A stretch of 64,000 nt of DNA from the NCBI RefSeq assembly GCF_000499845.2, contig NC_023754.2:11034963-11098962 (forward strand), read 5' to 3'. Shown one piece after another: positions 1-13,289 of the stretch (its first letter is position 1; each line of letters starts with the position of its first letter). Position numbers and translations under genes: made by a program. This DNA comes from Phaseolus vulgaris. Taxonomy: Eukaryota; Streptophyta; Magnoliopsida; Fabales; Fabaceae. Under the pieces are notes generated by a model. That model did not search any database. It was not told the origin of the DNA and saw nothing but the letters and a program-made list of their open reading frames with translations.

Positions 1-3000
1 ATGTTGCTCTTATCCAAAAATTCTAGGAGCTTAATCCTCTAAAGTTATGCATACATCTTATCAATTTAGGACTATTTTATCTCTTTTAAAAATAGCTTTC
101 AAATTATTTTTTTAAAATATTTTCAAAAGAATTCTTAAAATATATTTTCAAAAAATATTTTTCAGAATAAAATTTCCAAAATGTATTATATAATTTTGGA
201 AATATATTTTTCAGAATAAATATTTTTTAGTATGTTCGAAAAAGAACTTTCCAAAATCATGACGAATTATATGGGTGCAGGAAGAAACACCCTCAAAATA
301 TTTAAGTTTCATAATTCGCTTTCTAAACACAACTTAATTTTCTTTCTAAATTTATGAGTTTTAATGTCTTTTAGTTAATTTTTGCCTTTTAAGAGACCAG
401 AATAAGATCATAGAAGATACTTTTTGCCTTTAAAACCTCCCAAAAAATTACAAACAACCTAAGTAAGTGTCTTAGGTATTGTACTAGTGAGTGTATTTAC
501 TTCTCATACACTTTTTCTCCATCTACATAAGTATTTTCTTAGCAAATTGGCCATCAATTTTGGAAGTTAATGACCCTTTGAAACAAGTGATGCCTGAATA
601 ATTTCTGTAGGTTATACCAGATTTGTTGGAGCTTCCCCTAAGATTACTAAATTACATTCATCCACATATAGGCATGGACAACCCTTGAATGACCCCACCT
701 AACTCAAATATTCAAACTCACTCTAAGTCTTATCTAGACACCCTCACAATCAACAATAATTTTCCTATAATTCATCTTTCTTTGAATTATTTCTGCATAA
801 CCTTCCTATTATTCTCTCTTTCAAGCCTGTATGGTCTTTATTAGACCTTCATATTAATATAATAATATGTAAAAGAGTTGAATATTATATAAATATTAAG
901 AAAATATAATAAAATTATAATTTATAATATAAAAAAATTAAAGATAACATCATATATAAATTCTTAATATTAAAATACACCTATCTATAATATTTTAATT
1001 AAACTTTGAAAATATTATATTAATTTATTATATGTAAAATATTGGAGCAATGAAAAAAATATATAAAACTTAATTGTCCATGTGTAAGAGAGAGCTAATA
1101 AAATTTTTAAAAGTGAAGAAGATGTGCTGCCTGGCGCTGGAGAGAGAAAGAGGAACCCCAAATGAAAAAAAAAAAAAAAAAGTATAGAAAGGTGGTTTGG
1201 GTACTAGAGAGAAACTACTTCCAAAGAATTGAAAATTTGGATTTTCTAATTTTTAAAATCTATTGATTTAGATAAATGGATTAGAACACTGAAAGAATGA
1301 GTTTGTCCACCCCTACATTTCCTAGTACAAAGTTGTTTGGTAGAAAACACTTTACCCTACCTCTAAAATTGTTCCCTAAATTACTATTATCCTAGGATAA
1401 CTCAACATATTTTGTATTGCCAATGTTGTCTATACAGGCATAATTAAGAATAAATTGCTTGTCTCCTTACTGATAATAACTACAATATTTACATTTAATT
1501 TTAATACAACTACGTACTATTATTCTATTTGACATTTAATCTGTTATTATCTTTCATTTGATACTCCATACCATTAAATAACTATCTTTCATCACACTTC
1601 AAATTTTGTTAATTATTTTCAAAAGTTGTTATTCATATATTATAAGCTTGTCAATCTATTTTTAATGTCACAAGTGAAAACATATGAAGATATGTTAACA
1701 CTTACATTTGGCTGCTAAGGTACCACCCAAACAAAAATTAAGCATAACCCAGTGCATAATAAGACAAGGCTAAAAAAATAAAGATGAAAAATTCAGTACC
1801 CAAACTACAACCTCAATTAAAGGCCACTTAAAACACTGCACCAATGCTCCACTAACCCCATACAAAAAAACATGGCTAAAACACAACAAAACAAATGACT
1901 AATCCTACACAAAGCACATTGCAGAAGACACAACCTAGCTAAGGTAATTTATAACCCAAAAGACACCAATCATAGAAAATACTTTCATCAAACAATTCCA
2001 ACCTTACCTCAAGCATTAGCTATCCATTTGCATTATTTGACAGTTACATAAAGTGTTGACAAAAAAATTCCTATTTATACAGCGAAATTCCCTTGCCGTG
2101 GCAGAATTCTCCTACTCCTGACCTTGTTATAGGATTGTGGAGCACTTTATGATAAAAAAAATATCACAGCAGCCGCAGATTCAGTAATCTCCAAAGACAG
2201 GAGATGCAACTGCTTTCTACCACATGCATAATACCCAATGTGTCTCTTAACTCCTAGACAGAAAAATACTTCCCAATTGAACCATAACAGCCTTGAATAG
2301 TGAAATAAATTGCCCCAAAACAGCCACCGCCAGAACATATTAGCAGTCCTGGATACAAGATAAATAAGAAAGTTACATGAAAAGCATATCGCAGAAATTC
2401 TATGGGAATTCAGAGTAAAATTGTATTGGGGACAACTGTAAAGATTATGCAGTCATTTAAAAAGAAAAGGCAAAACACCTTTTCTTGCCTCTAAATTCCA
2501 ATTCCGAAGCTTCAGTTATATTAAATGAAGGCTCCAACAAGTGTCCTAAAGTTCAGTATTTGAATATAGGTGTAAGAAAAGATGATAGACATAGGATGAA
2601 GCATTCATATGGACAATCAAAACCAAGAATCTAACTCTAAAATCCTTGCCTCCTTTTTAAACAAAACATATGACCATATCACATTACAATAAAAAAAAAA
2701 TCACTCACAAAAGAGTTGACTTAATACTGAGAAATAAAAAATGAAAACAAAAAAAAATCTTTATGGACATAAATAGTATACCCTTCTAAAGAATATTATC
2801 CCCATCTATGCCTCCGGAATGTTATAGATGATGCTTTAGACATTGATACATTTCAAAGGGCCATAGTTAAACGAAGATATGATCTGAAGAACAAAACCAA
2901 ACAAATCCATAAAGCAAGATCAACATTTCAACCAGCAGAGCCCACGTATCCCTTTCTCAATACATGAAAAGGTAAGTAAATTCAGTGATTTAAGGTTTGA

Positions 3001-3064
3001 GAAACCATGGATACTCAATAAATTATGTGGATGTAAGGGCCATTGACTACAGGATAAAATAGCT
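1..3064. other. AT-rich intergenic / 3' flank of CWC22
   Basis: I see no protein gene, RNA gene or recognisable transposon here. The stretch is AT-rich with homopolymer runs (for example the A-run near 1166-1181). The part just below 3065 must contain the 3'UTR and polyadenylation region of the minus-strand CWC22 gene. A 63-codon open frame on the minus strand (2147-2338) follows a passable splice-acceptor-like AG near 2345, so an unrecognised 3'UTR exon is possible but unsupported. Confidence 0.5.
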
Positions 3065-6000
3065 TCACTTTCTCCTACGCTTTCTCTGTCTTCTGTCACG
3101 CTCACTATCATTCTCATCAGAACTAGTTGAATCTGAGTCTGAACTAGCTGTTCCAGAATCCGATGAATCAGAACTCCCTGACTCATCATCTGATTCAGAT
3201 TCTGAAACCTGTTTTTGTTGTTGCATGATAAGACGTGGCATATTCTTCAAATACTCACGTAGGTTCTCGGTAAGACCACCGAGACCAATGGATGTAAAGA
3301 AATTAATGCAGAACCGTGTGTTTTTTGGATTATCTTTTGGAAATATGGATTCAAAAGATTCTTGCATAGTTGGATCATTTAACCGCTCATTTAGCAGCCG
3401 GATTCCAAGGTGCTCTGATAATTCCTGCAACATCATAAACAGTAATCAACATCTTCCACATACAGATGCATGCATAATTTACACAATCTAGAAAGCAAGA
3501 AGCCGAAAATATTTTCCAGATCTCATTATATGTATATTTCTAAAGCACACAAATCAAACATCGAGAAATAGTATGCAGGTGCATAAAGAAACAAGAGAAA
3601 TACTTGATTTTGATTCTCAATACCTGGAAGAGAATCTTAATAAATATACGTGAAGAAGAAGTTGTGTCCTCTTCAGTCAGCCGTATATATGATAAAACAT
3701 GCCAAGGTAGAGCAAATGTGCCAAGTAAATGAGCAAAAAATTTCGCCACATTCCGCAGTTTATTTGTTTCAAGTCGGTGAATCATGGAGTACTGCTGCAC
3801 AAAGCACTTTTCAAAATTTTCTTGGTGTACTTTGTTGATCATGCAGAAACGCTGTCCCAGAAGACCATAATATCGGAGATAGGTTCTCTCTTGGCTGCAA
3901 CATTCCAAAAGCATAATGCACAACTCCATCTACCACCAATTATAAAAAGACCAAATTATAGTTAGTTAAAATAAGCAGAAGGCTTATAAACAAATGAAGA
4001 ATGATACATTGTAGCTGGAAAATGTTCAATCAGAATAACTACTTATATATGCAGTATATGCTTAAGAATAGTTATAGCTTAGAACAGCTAGGCATTGATG
4101 CCACTGGTCATATAAAAGAACATCAAATCAGATAATAAAAACTAAAGAACAAAATAACCTTGAACCCATGTGATACTCAGTTAAATTCAAAATCTAAAAG
4201 ATCAACAAGTGCCAACATACAAATTGGAAAATTAGTGAGTTTATACAAGGGAGACATAAAGAAAGAGAGCATTCAATTTTCTAAACTTCTACCATGTTCT
4301 TAAAATATAAATTTAAGATACTAAAAAATTTAGAATAAGAAAAAGGCAGCATGTAGATAATTTAGCAAAAGAAAATAAATTCTAGCAGAGATTCCAAGCT
4401 CACCTCTTGACCTGGCTCTAGCTTAATTTTCAGAAGCTTATGACCAGCTTCCTCAAAATCAACACTAGACATAATTGTCAAGTATATTGTCCTTCGAAGA
4501 TTGACAAGATTTGTCTCTGTTTCATCTTTTATTTGCATCTGTTCTTCATCCTCTTCGTCGGACTCATCCTCTTCATCTTCATCGTCTGACTCCGCATCCA
4601 TGCCTTCTTCTTCATCCTCGGAGTCCTCACCCAGCATTGATTTCTTCAACTCTTCATAACGCTTCTCATTCTCCAGGAAATTGGGGTCTGGCTTGAATAT
4701 ATCTGAGAAAAAAAAAATAGAAAATAAATAAATCAAAATGACCAATGACAACAGTCAATCAAATAAGAAACATATACAAACTTCTCAAAACAAAATATAT
4801 ACCAAGGGAAATCTCAGGATCTATTTCCTCATCCAAGGAGACTTCATGAGTTAACTGATCTTCCTGCTCCACAAGATCTAGTTCAGGACGAACAGCTGGA
4901 TAGCCCTGTTAATGCAATGCAACCATTGTAACACTTTAATTACAAAAGAGTTGAATTTCGTGTTATTATGTTAATGTGCTATTCCTATCACAAACAAAAA
5001 AGGAAGTACCTGAAACTTGGCTTTTCTTATAGCAAATAAGCCTTCAATCAGAAACTGAACACGTTTGTCAATTTCTCCTTCATGAAGAATTCCACGAAAA
5101 CGCTCAAAGATACCTGCAAATTATAAAATATTATTTGCCAAAAAAAATCAAGACAGAAAGTCATCTCAAGCATCATTGGCACATATACATGTTTCTGCAA
5201 TCAGGCAGGAATATAAACAAACACAAACCAGCAAAAGACCTGAAGCAAGTGGAGCCTTGGAAAGAGCAATAACTAGATGAACAGTTTTTTATTTTATAAA
5301 ACAAATAGATTACAAAAAGAGGATAGAACTATAGATGTATAGTCACTTAGGAGAATGTGTCATCCTCCCTAAAAAAGAAAATACAAACAAAAGGAATACA
5401 AAACAGTGCCAAAGGAGCAAAGCTAACCAATTTCCAAGATATAATTAGGCAGGCAAACACATATTTGCTTTTGTTGGGGTATTATAATTAGTTAGAAAAC
5501 TTAATTCTCATAATCAAATACTTGACACGCATGAGAAAATTCACATGGAGGATTTAGTGATAAACAATAATATTAAAGCTTTGATATGTTAAACAAGAAC
5601 TGCATGCCCCACACCAGGTAAATAAGTCAGGCTCCTATTTTAACAACTCACAATACCAAACAAATAAATTTTCATTTCTTGCAACCATATATTATCTAAC
5701 ATTCCTTCAGTCACCTTTGATCTAACTTGTTCCTTAATCTCTCCAGCCTCAGTCTCTAACATGATTTCATGCAACTGGAATTTTAAAACCCTTGATTCCA
5801 GTCTTCTACTCTTTTGCAGATGAGGTAATCTTAACCCAAACATCATTTACTTAGAACTACAGTGCTATCCTAGAGCAGTTAATACCATGAAGCAGAAAAA
5901 AAAAGGGGTTTCTGATGTCAAATGAAGTGCAAGGAAACAATAAAAGACAAATGGAAAAAAAGTCATCATATTAACAAATAAAAACTTAAGCACACTGTTG

Positions 6001-7563
6001 CATGTAGTTTGAGGGAATACTCACCGTGAAGACCCTTAGGTGAGAGATCCTGCAGTATTGAACCACATTCTGTCACAAAACCAACAGCTACTTCAACACT
6101 ATCATCAGAAGGTTTCTCGAGTAAAACTGTGAGTAACTCAAGAGCAATAATCTCATGAGCTACTTGCTGATTCACCAGATGCCCTATAAATTTAACAGCT
6201 GCTAGTAATTGGGGCTATAAATGATGAAAGACAAACAAAAAACAAATCAGTAGTGAAACGAAAGGCAAATAAAAGTAAATTAGAAGCAAAACTAGATCTA
6301 AGAATAAGAAGAATAATCACATACCTTGTCATTCCGCTTATAAGCCCTCTTGAGCTGCAAAACAATCCTTCTTAGCAAAAGATCCCCTACCTCAGGGAAC
6401 TTTGTATTAACAACAGCAACCAAGGCAGCAAAAACATCTGTAAATCCAGGAGAAGCCATCTGTGACTTCATACATGACCGACAAAAGAGTCCCCTTCCCC
6501 TGATCAGGTTTTCCGAAAACAATTCAGGAATTATATTTTTTATGTTTGTAGCATTAACCTTATTTACAAGCCCGTTTATGCTCTTTCTCAGAGCATCCCA
6601 CGTTAACCTTTGATATTCTACACTACTTTTATCCTGAACTTCTTTCATCATCATCGCCATCTTAAAGGGGGGGATGTAAACACCTCCACTCTTGCCCAAA
6701 TTAGATGCATCACCATTCAGATTAACTCCTGGGATCGTTGCCTGTCGTTGAGGATTTGCATCTACAACAGTTCTTCCATTTCCATGCTCTTTCTTTCTAC
6801 TTACTTCTTGCTGCTTGCTCACACCCTTATCCCTGTGGTTGCTCTCATTGTCATTATTCCTTTCAACTCTTTGTCTCCAATCCCTATCCCTCTCTGATTT
6901 CCTTGCCAACTCCCTATCATCTTCCTCCAAATCATAACGTGCACGTCGTTCCCTCTCATTGTTACCTCCCTTTTCCACTTTTCGCCTCCTATCCCTATCA
7001 CTATACCTATCTGATTTCCTGGTCAGCTCCCTATGATCTTCTTCTGAATCATGCCTCCCACGGCGATCCATAATGCTACTTCTGTCCTCCTGACCTCCAC
7101 GCCATCTATCCCTGTGATGCAATCTGTGACTTCCTTTCTCCCCTCGCCTTTCACTCTGATCATTCCCTGGACGAGATTCCCTACCACCCCGGCCATCTCC
7201 TTCAACATCTCTCCCTCCACGTCTATCATAATCCTGCTGCAACCTCTCATCCACTTCCTTCTCTTCCCTAACCCTCTCTTTATTCACAATCTGACCCTCC
7301 TCCTCTGAGCTCTCCAACTCCTCCTTTCTCTCCTTACTTCTACTTTTCCTATCACTCTGCATTCCACCATCCCTCTTAGATCCATTTCTCTCCTCCCCCG
7401 AATCACTGGCATCAATATTCTCCCTGCGGTGACCAGAACTCTTCTTACCACTCCTACCACCACGCCGATACCTATCCCTCTCGTCATCCTCAGATTCGCT
7501 ACCACTGCGTCTCCTTGCATCATCCTCACCCGACTCGCTGCTACTGCTGCGTCTTCTCGCCAT
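3065..7563 (-). CDS. CWC22: Pre-mRNA splicing factor CWC22, seven coding exons
   Basis: CWC22 is a nuclear spliceosome protein acting around catalytic activation; in animals it also brings eIF4A3 to the spliceosome to seed exon-junction complexes (family knowledge). I read exons 6325-7563, 6025-6214, 5010-5113, 4803-4905, 4404-4702, 3624-3929 and 3065-3424. All have GT/AG borders and compatible phases, giving 866 codons plus TGA. Residues 1 to about 290 are Arg/Ser/Asp/Glu-rich low complexity. The MIF4G domain runs about 315-510. A very acidic linker lies near 572-603. The MA3 domain starts about 610 ([20 protein letters not shown]) and includes [11 protein letters not shown]. The tail is Ser/Asp-rich and ends RRQRKRRRK. 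The length is close to the roughly 900 residues expected of plant CWC22. I see no frameshift or premature stop. The start is the first in-frame ATG after a 5'UTR intron. Confidence 0.95.
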
Positions 7564-7980
7564 GTCAAACCCTAATTTAGTCCAACAAATGTTAAATCCA
7601 AAATCAAAGAACGCAGAGAATACACAAAATTGCGAAATTTCACTGCTGAACTGGTTTACATTGTAAAATTGAAGTGTGAATGAGAAAACGAAAATAAAAC
7701 AGTACGCAATACAGTGACAAAGAAGAGAACAATTGAAGCAACCAAAAACACGAAAATGAGTACCTTTGGACGGAAAACCAAGAAGTTACGTGAAAGAACT
7801 CGATGGATTCTTCGCAGAACGTATAAGGTTTAGGTTTTGAAAGAAAACTATGAGACGAGAGATGAAGGGTGCTTTAGGTTTAGGGTTTTCAGAAAGGTGG
7901 GTGTTTATGCAGAGTTTACTAGGAGACAATGGAAACACAGTTAAATTGAGAAATATATAGCACGGTATATGTATATATAT
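7564..7980 (-). promoter_or_regulatory. CWC22 5'UTR, 5'UTR intron and core promoter
   Basis: On the minus strand a donor (CCAAAG then GTACTC, exon edge 7764) and an acceptor (AAATTAG then GGTTTG, exon edge 7571) define a likely 192-bp 5'UTR intron at 7572-7763, eight bases upstream of the ATG. A TATA-like CTATATATTT lies at 7951-7960, putting transcription start near 7920-7930. A telo-box (AAACCCTAAA) at 7879-7888 falls in the leader, as is common in plant housekeeping genes. The intron borders are inferred from sequence only. Confidence 0.65.
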
Positions 7981-8460
7981 TTATAAAAGAAATCTAACAT
8001 AGAATAGACTTGTATTTAGATTATATTTACATAATCATAAAATATTTATAAAAAAATCTAACACATATTTACATAATTATAAAAAATATTTATTATTTAA
8101 TAACTATATTTATATAATAATAAATATTTATTATTAAAAATTATATTTTTATAATAATAAATATTTATTATTAAATAATTATATTTACATAATCATAAAA
8201 TATTATTATATAACAATAAAAATTAATTATTAAATAATTATATTTTTATAATTATAAAAATATTTATCATAATCATCATATTAGGATTTAGATTATATTT
8301 ACATATTTTTATAATCATACAAATATTTACTTTTAAATAGTTATATTTATATAACTATAAAACTATTATTAATAATTAATAATATTTAAATAATCATAAA
8401 TTTTTATCAATAACTAATTATATATTAATTTAATGTTATTTAAAATATTATAATTAAATA
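7981..8460. repeat. Degenerate AT-rich tandem repeat
   Basis: Imperfect copies of a unit of roughly 55-60 bp recur head to tail. Each mixes 'aatatttattatta' with 'aattatatttacataatcat'. G and C are almost absent. This is a decayed AT minisatellite just upstream of the CWC22 promoter and may behave as a boundary or matrix-attachment-like stretch; the function is speculation. Confidence 0.7.
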
Positions 8461-9239
8461 TCAAACATTGTTATTTATTTAAAGTTATTTTATATATTTT
8501 TTAGTTTTAATATGATTATTATAAAAATATTATTTTTAATATTTTATTTTTTAATTTCAAGTTTAATCTTATTTTAAAATATTAATCTTTAACAAAAAAA
8601 ATTAATCTACTATTTAAAAATAAATTTAAATTATAAAAAATAATTTTGTTTTCAATTTAAAAATAAATTAAAATAAAAATATAATATTTAAATTATAAAA
8701 ATAAATAAAATATTATATAATTATATAATAAATCGTATTTAAATTTATATTAAAAGATAATAATATTAAATTTTGAAAGATTATAAACTTATATCAATTT
8801 AATTATGAAAAAATGAAAATTCATATCTAGCTATTGAATATAATTACATTTTTTTGTTATGTTATGCAAGAATATAAACTTTTGTATTATATTAGACTGG
8901 TTAAAACATGGGCAGAGTACACCTTTTTATTACATTAAAATATATATAATTTTATTATTTTAATGAATAATTAAATAAAAAACATTAAAATAATATAATT
9001 TGTATAATTTTATAAAATTAATATTTTAAAAATTATGTATTCATTATTTTTTTTTAAAACACTATTTGGTTATTTCATAATTGAAAAACAATATTAGGTG
9101 GTTGATTTTGTGCAAAGAAAAGAAAATTATAAAAAGAAAATAAGAGAAAAAATGGAAGGAGCCTTTTTTTATCATGTTTTATAATAATAAATATATTCTA
9201 GACCTAGTTTTTTTTTTTTTTCTTCTTTTTGTCTTTGTA
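8461..9239. other. AT-rich spacer, nothing recognised
   Basis: Extremely AT-rich sequence with poly-T and poly-A runs. I found no open frame with family character, no terminal repeat and no RNA gene. The right-hand part may already belong to the degenerate LTR that follows. Confidence 0.5.
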
Positions 9240-10375
9240 TGGAAGGATAAAATTAGTTGGGTTGATTCTTTTGTGATTTTTCATTGGATTCTGAGTTTCT
9301 GTTTAATAGTTTTGTTCTTCAATTTTTTGTAGCAAGGAATTGTTTTTTAATACTTGTTGAGAATTTAGTTTTTTTTCTTTAATTACATTTCTTTGTTAGT
9401 TCGTTTAGTTCTAATAAATCTCTTGTTTGATTAGTTCGAGAGATAGAAGATAAACATTTCACTAGTACATACTTGGAACTAGTGAGATATTGAATACATC
9501 AGTAGAAATTTATTTTGTTGATAAGATTTTTTTGACATTGATTGACGCTTGCTTGATTAAGTTTGACATCTATGTGAGAATTAAATGATGATAATCTTAG
9601 GAAAATCAATGAGGAATTCATGGTGAATAAATTTGGGAGTCAACTTGCGTTCTTTACTGTTTTTAATCATCTTTTATATTTTCCTACTGAATAATCACAA
9701 ACCTTTTTTACTTTATTACTATTGCTAATTTTTATTGCTTATAGATAGGTTTTGGACATTTTTGATTAGATTCATTATTGAATTCGGTTGGAGACGACTT
9801 TTATACTATCATCTCTCTAGCTTTAGACATCTTATTACTACATCAGACAATCTATGCTGGAATCTTTTTAATTTGATTTCTCTACGACAACTATCAACTT
9901 GGTGTCATTGTCGAAGAGCAAGCTCAACGACCTAGCGTCTATGGTAAAACAGACATTTAGAAAGGCATGTGGGATTTGTGCTGCTAATGATCATTACAAT
10001 GACTACTCTTCTCCCACATTACATGAAGTTGGCTAAGTGAGAAGTACTGAGTGCCCTCAAGCATACGGTGCCAACATATACAATAATGGTAAACAATTTA
10101 TTGAGTTTCCTTTTAACAGTAGATTGTCTAACCATCATCAACAACCATATAACCATGATTTGTCCTCCAACAAGTACAATCTGGGTTCAAGTAATCATTT
10201 GAATCTTAGGTGGGGTAATTCACAACAACAACAATCCTTTATACCCTACCAATCACAAAATATTGAAGCAAGCATATCGTCTTGTCACCACCTGATGAAC
10301 ATAATTTTATTCGCACTTATTAACTTTAATCATAAATTATTGGAATTTGCTCATCTAGATGCTAAAACCTGGTAG
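9240..10375 (+). mobile_element. Athila-like Ty3/gypsy remnant: LTR 3' part, PBS, gag C-terminal scrap
   Basis: The stretch to about 9898 reads like the 3' part of an Athila-type LTR; its left end is not defined. At 9899-9919 is a decayed primer-binding site (TTGGTGTCATTGTCGAAGAGC) matching the tRNA-Asp-type PBS of Athila/Tat elements (consensus TGGCGCCGTTGCCGGGG) with mostly C-to-T/G-to-A changes, as expected after cytosine methylation. Immediately downstream (about 9941-10375) are gag C-terminal remnants: a CGIC-like motif (CGICAANDHYNDY), then YNHDLSSNKYNLG and NLRWGNSQQQQ. Stops interrupt the frame. Most of gag and all of pol are missing, so the element is dead. Confidence 0.7.
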
Positions 10376-11520
10376 TACAAAATTCATAGTGGTTTCTTTG
10401 ATCACTTGTCATGTTATCCAAGCGGTTGATCATCAATATTTCAAATTGTGACATATGAATCCCATGATCTATGGGTGGCTCATAGCCCACAAGTGCATGC
10501 AGAGCATAATCTTCAGCAATTCCAGCACTTGGACCACCTTCATTATTTGCACCAGAAGCTTGTCCAGTTTGATTACCAACACCTTGTTCAACTTGATCTG
10601 GTTCAACTTATTCTCCATCATTTGGTTCAGCTTGATCTCCAAGAGAAGGACCCACTTGTTCTTCCTCTTTACTAACCCATTTGTTATCAACTTTGATGAA
10701 CCCCATCTTGCTAAGTGACCCATTATTAATTTCATGTGATGGTTTTACCACCTCTGACAGTTCTTCATCAAGATCAACTTCAAAATATTGAAGAAATTTA
10801 GATACAAGAACAACATAAGGAAAATGATAATCACTTAACCTCATAGATTTTTGCATATGCTCCTTGAAGGCATGGATCCAATTGACTTAAATGTTCTTCA
10901 TTATGCAGTAGATTAAGACAAGATCTTCTTCAGTGAAGATAACATGATTACTACCCCCTTGAAATTAGAATACATGTGACAATAAACGCAGTGATCCTTT
11001 CATTCAATTTTAAGGCACCAACATGAAAACCCTTCACTTTCATGTGAGGATTTCTGAGACAACTAACATAGTACTGTATTTTATTGAAAATCCTCCACAA
11101 CACTTGTTTTTCCTTTGTTGATTCTTGCTCCAGTGAATTCTACCTAGTGATGGCAGTCCACACAACAAGAGTAATCACCATATCTACCCCTTTGACATGT
11201 GAATACATGTTTTCACCATCAATAGTTAGGTTTGTGTAAAATACCTTCACAAGATCTAGAAAAGTGTTCCCATTCATCTCAAGGAACCTTCTTAGCTTCT
11301 GATCTTTCAATGCTTTCCTAACCTCTTTGAGGTTTTGCTCCTTCAGCTAGTTGAAAGACACTTTTCCAAAGATACCTTCAGTTTTGGGGTGTTGATGACT
11401 TTTTTTCTCATCTCATGCAGAAAACTTTCGAATTTCACATTGTCTTTTGAAAATCAAGTCTCTAGATAACCAACCCTTGTAGTTCCTTTGATGGCACGTG
11501 ATTTTTTTCTCTTTGGTTAG
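10376..11520 (-). pseudogene. Degenerate 'putative plant transposon protein' (PF20167-like) gene
   Basis: Minus-strand fragments in several frames match the legume family annotated as putative plant transposon protein. From N to C they include KVFYTNLTIDGENMYSHVKG, then VDMVITLVVW, an open piece at 10608-10856 with LSDYHFPYVVLVSKFLQYFE and MGFIKVDNKWVSK, and a Gln/Asn/Pro-rich tail ending near 10376. Several stops and frameshifts separate the pieces, so no full protein can be made. These genes usually travel with plant retroelements; this one abuts the Athila remnant on the opposite strand. The family name is from memory of characteristic motifs, not from a profile search. Confidence 0.6.
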
Positions 11521-12069
11521 TGGGATGAAGAGGCCATATGCATATATGGATGTAAGAAGATGCAGTGAAAAACAGTTTCAAATGAAGGTGCAGAGAGAAA
11601 AAAAACAAATTATTTTTGTAAAATATTCAGTTGAAAGCACCCCTAATATAAGCAAAAAAATATAGTAGAAATAAAATGGCTTTTAGTGAGTTGTTTTTAC
11701 TAAAGAAAGGAATCTTCTGCCGTTTTGGAAACTGCAATATGTCAGACCCAAAAAAACTAGATGGAAAGTATCAACTTAACCACTGAGGCAAATGATCATT
11801 CTTGAAATATAAGGATTGTCGTTTCGTCTTATTTTCTTACAAATAAGAAAATACCTATAGCTAAATTTGTATTTATACACTGTTGGAACTCAGAATGAGG
11901 GACGAACGAATATTTTGGCAATTTTTAAGAGAGAGTATTTCTCTGCTAGGGTGTTTTCCTGCATCTTGCGATCTTATCAAGAATCCACCAATTCTTGTGG
12001 CGATCATCCTTAGGCTTATCAAACTTTGTTTGTGGTGCCTTTTTTTATCCAGGTTTCTATTATTACTGT

Positions 12070-13215
12070 TGATCCTACCGGTTGACTTAGCGCGAGAGCG
12101 TTGCCTCGTCACGGTCTTCCTCACCAGCTTGACTCCACGTGCCCTCCAAGTCCACACCACAGATAGCCTCTCTGAGAACCTGAAAAACACACGGTGGCGC
12201 CTCTGCGGCCAGTGGCGCTCCGACGCTCAAGTCAGTGACAAGAACACCCAAAGAACTGAGAGAAAATATGCTCTGTAGAACCTACTGAAAAGCCCACAAC
12301 CCTAGCAGAATGAGTCGTAATGAAAACGTACCTCTGCAAATTCTGTTAAGGTTACCTTTATAGCTAGGTTTCTTCTCTCTCCAGGCCGTTATGCTTTTGG
12401 ACGCGTGGCTCGCATCCAGCCCTGCACGTGTCGCCATCTGGGCTGGGATAGCAGGTAACACCCAGCCCTACACGTGTCATCATCTGAGCCAGGGTAACTC
12501 GAGCGTCATTTCCCTATTGCGCCCAGCCCTACACATGTCATCATATGGGTTAAAGTAACTGGTAACATCCAACCTTACACGCGTCGTCATCTGGACTGGG
12601 GCAACTTGAACGTTATTCATGTGTAGTAACCAGTCACGCGGCTAAGTCCTCTATTCGAGGGGCGAGCTAGCGCGCGACATGCTCTAGAACACCACCTGAC
12701 AAGGCGAGTATCGGGTGCAGCAAAGTGCACCATCTCTACGATATCGCTTATCCTAATGGCACCCTCCCTACCGTTGCGCCATGCATGTTCTGGCTGAGGA
12801 AACATCGCCATCAACGAACGTCCACTCTGGGAATCCCGTCGCTGATAGGCGAGCTGTCCCCTCAGCCCAAACACCCTTCACGCCCCATGCTGGCGCACCA
12901 ATCGCCTCACTGGAGTTGTACACTTGAACTTACACCTATGGGCCTTCATCAGCTTCAATCCGAGCTTGTCGGAAGGTCTGGCGACGTGCTTCCTGCAGCG
13001 ATGTCAAGCTACATGATCGCCAATCGCCAGATACGTCGATGACGAGCCAACCCGGCGACAACCGGGCATGTTCGTCGCAGAACGCCAGTTTCATGAACCG
13101 GCGACCACGCTCACCTCTGAACCATCCATCTGTTCTTGCCCACGTGTTCCACTGAGCACGCCCCACCTAGGCACGTGCAAGACACGTCATCACACCCGAT
13201 GACCTGGTCGGTACA
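12070..13215 (-). mobile_element. Nested solo LTR (1,146 bp, GC-rich) with perfect 5-bp TSD
   Basis: ACTGT at 12065-12069 is repeated at 13216-13220, and the insert between them starts TG and ends CA. The matching stretch in the 3' LTR has an uninterrupted empty site. No internal retroviral domain is present, so this is a solo LTR left by LTR-LTR recombination. The minus orientation (TGTACCGACCAGGTC start) is a guess from resemblance to Tat/Ogre-type LTRs. It is far more GC- and CpG-rich than its neighbours and contains four spaced copies of a CAGCCC(T)..ACACGTGTC-like motif at about 12417-12615. Confidence 0.85.
12417..12615. repeat. Four-copy G-box-like repeat inside the solo LTR
   Basis: Motif copies start at about 12417, 12463, 12524 and 12569 (CAGCCCTGCACGTG, CAGCCCTACACGTG, CAGCCCTACACATG, CCAACCTTACACGCG), each followed by a TCRYCATMTGG-like block. 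Two keep a full CACGTG. Repeated G-box-like sites in an LTR suggest an enhancer block; this is an inference. Confidence 0.75.
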
Positions 13216-13289
13216 ACTGTTTTGAATTTACTCAGTTCCGTAACCCTAAATTCCCAATTTTGTTGTCAATTCTATTTGGATTCATATCA

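Larger units (their letters stand above)
11740..13289 (+). repeat. 5' LTR of the gypsy element, split by a solo LTR
   Basis: Positions 11740-12069 plus 13221-13289 (399 bp combined) align end to end with the 3' LTR at 17028-17423 with scattered substitutions. It starts TGTCAGACCC and ends TTCATATCA. The inner part, 12070-13215, is foreign (see nested solo LTR). The left edge is approximate because similarity decays there. Confidence 0.85.

Noticed and set aside
6350..7073. Plus-strand open frames opposite CWC22 exon 1
   Set aside because: Shadows of the low-complexity Arg/Ser-rich exon on the other strand.
12617..13166. Open frames within the GC-rich solo LTR
   Set aside because: Explained by high GC content; no domain and located inside an LTR.
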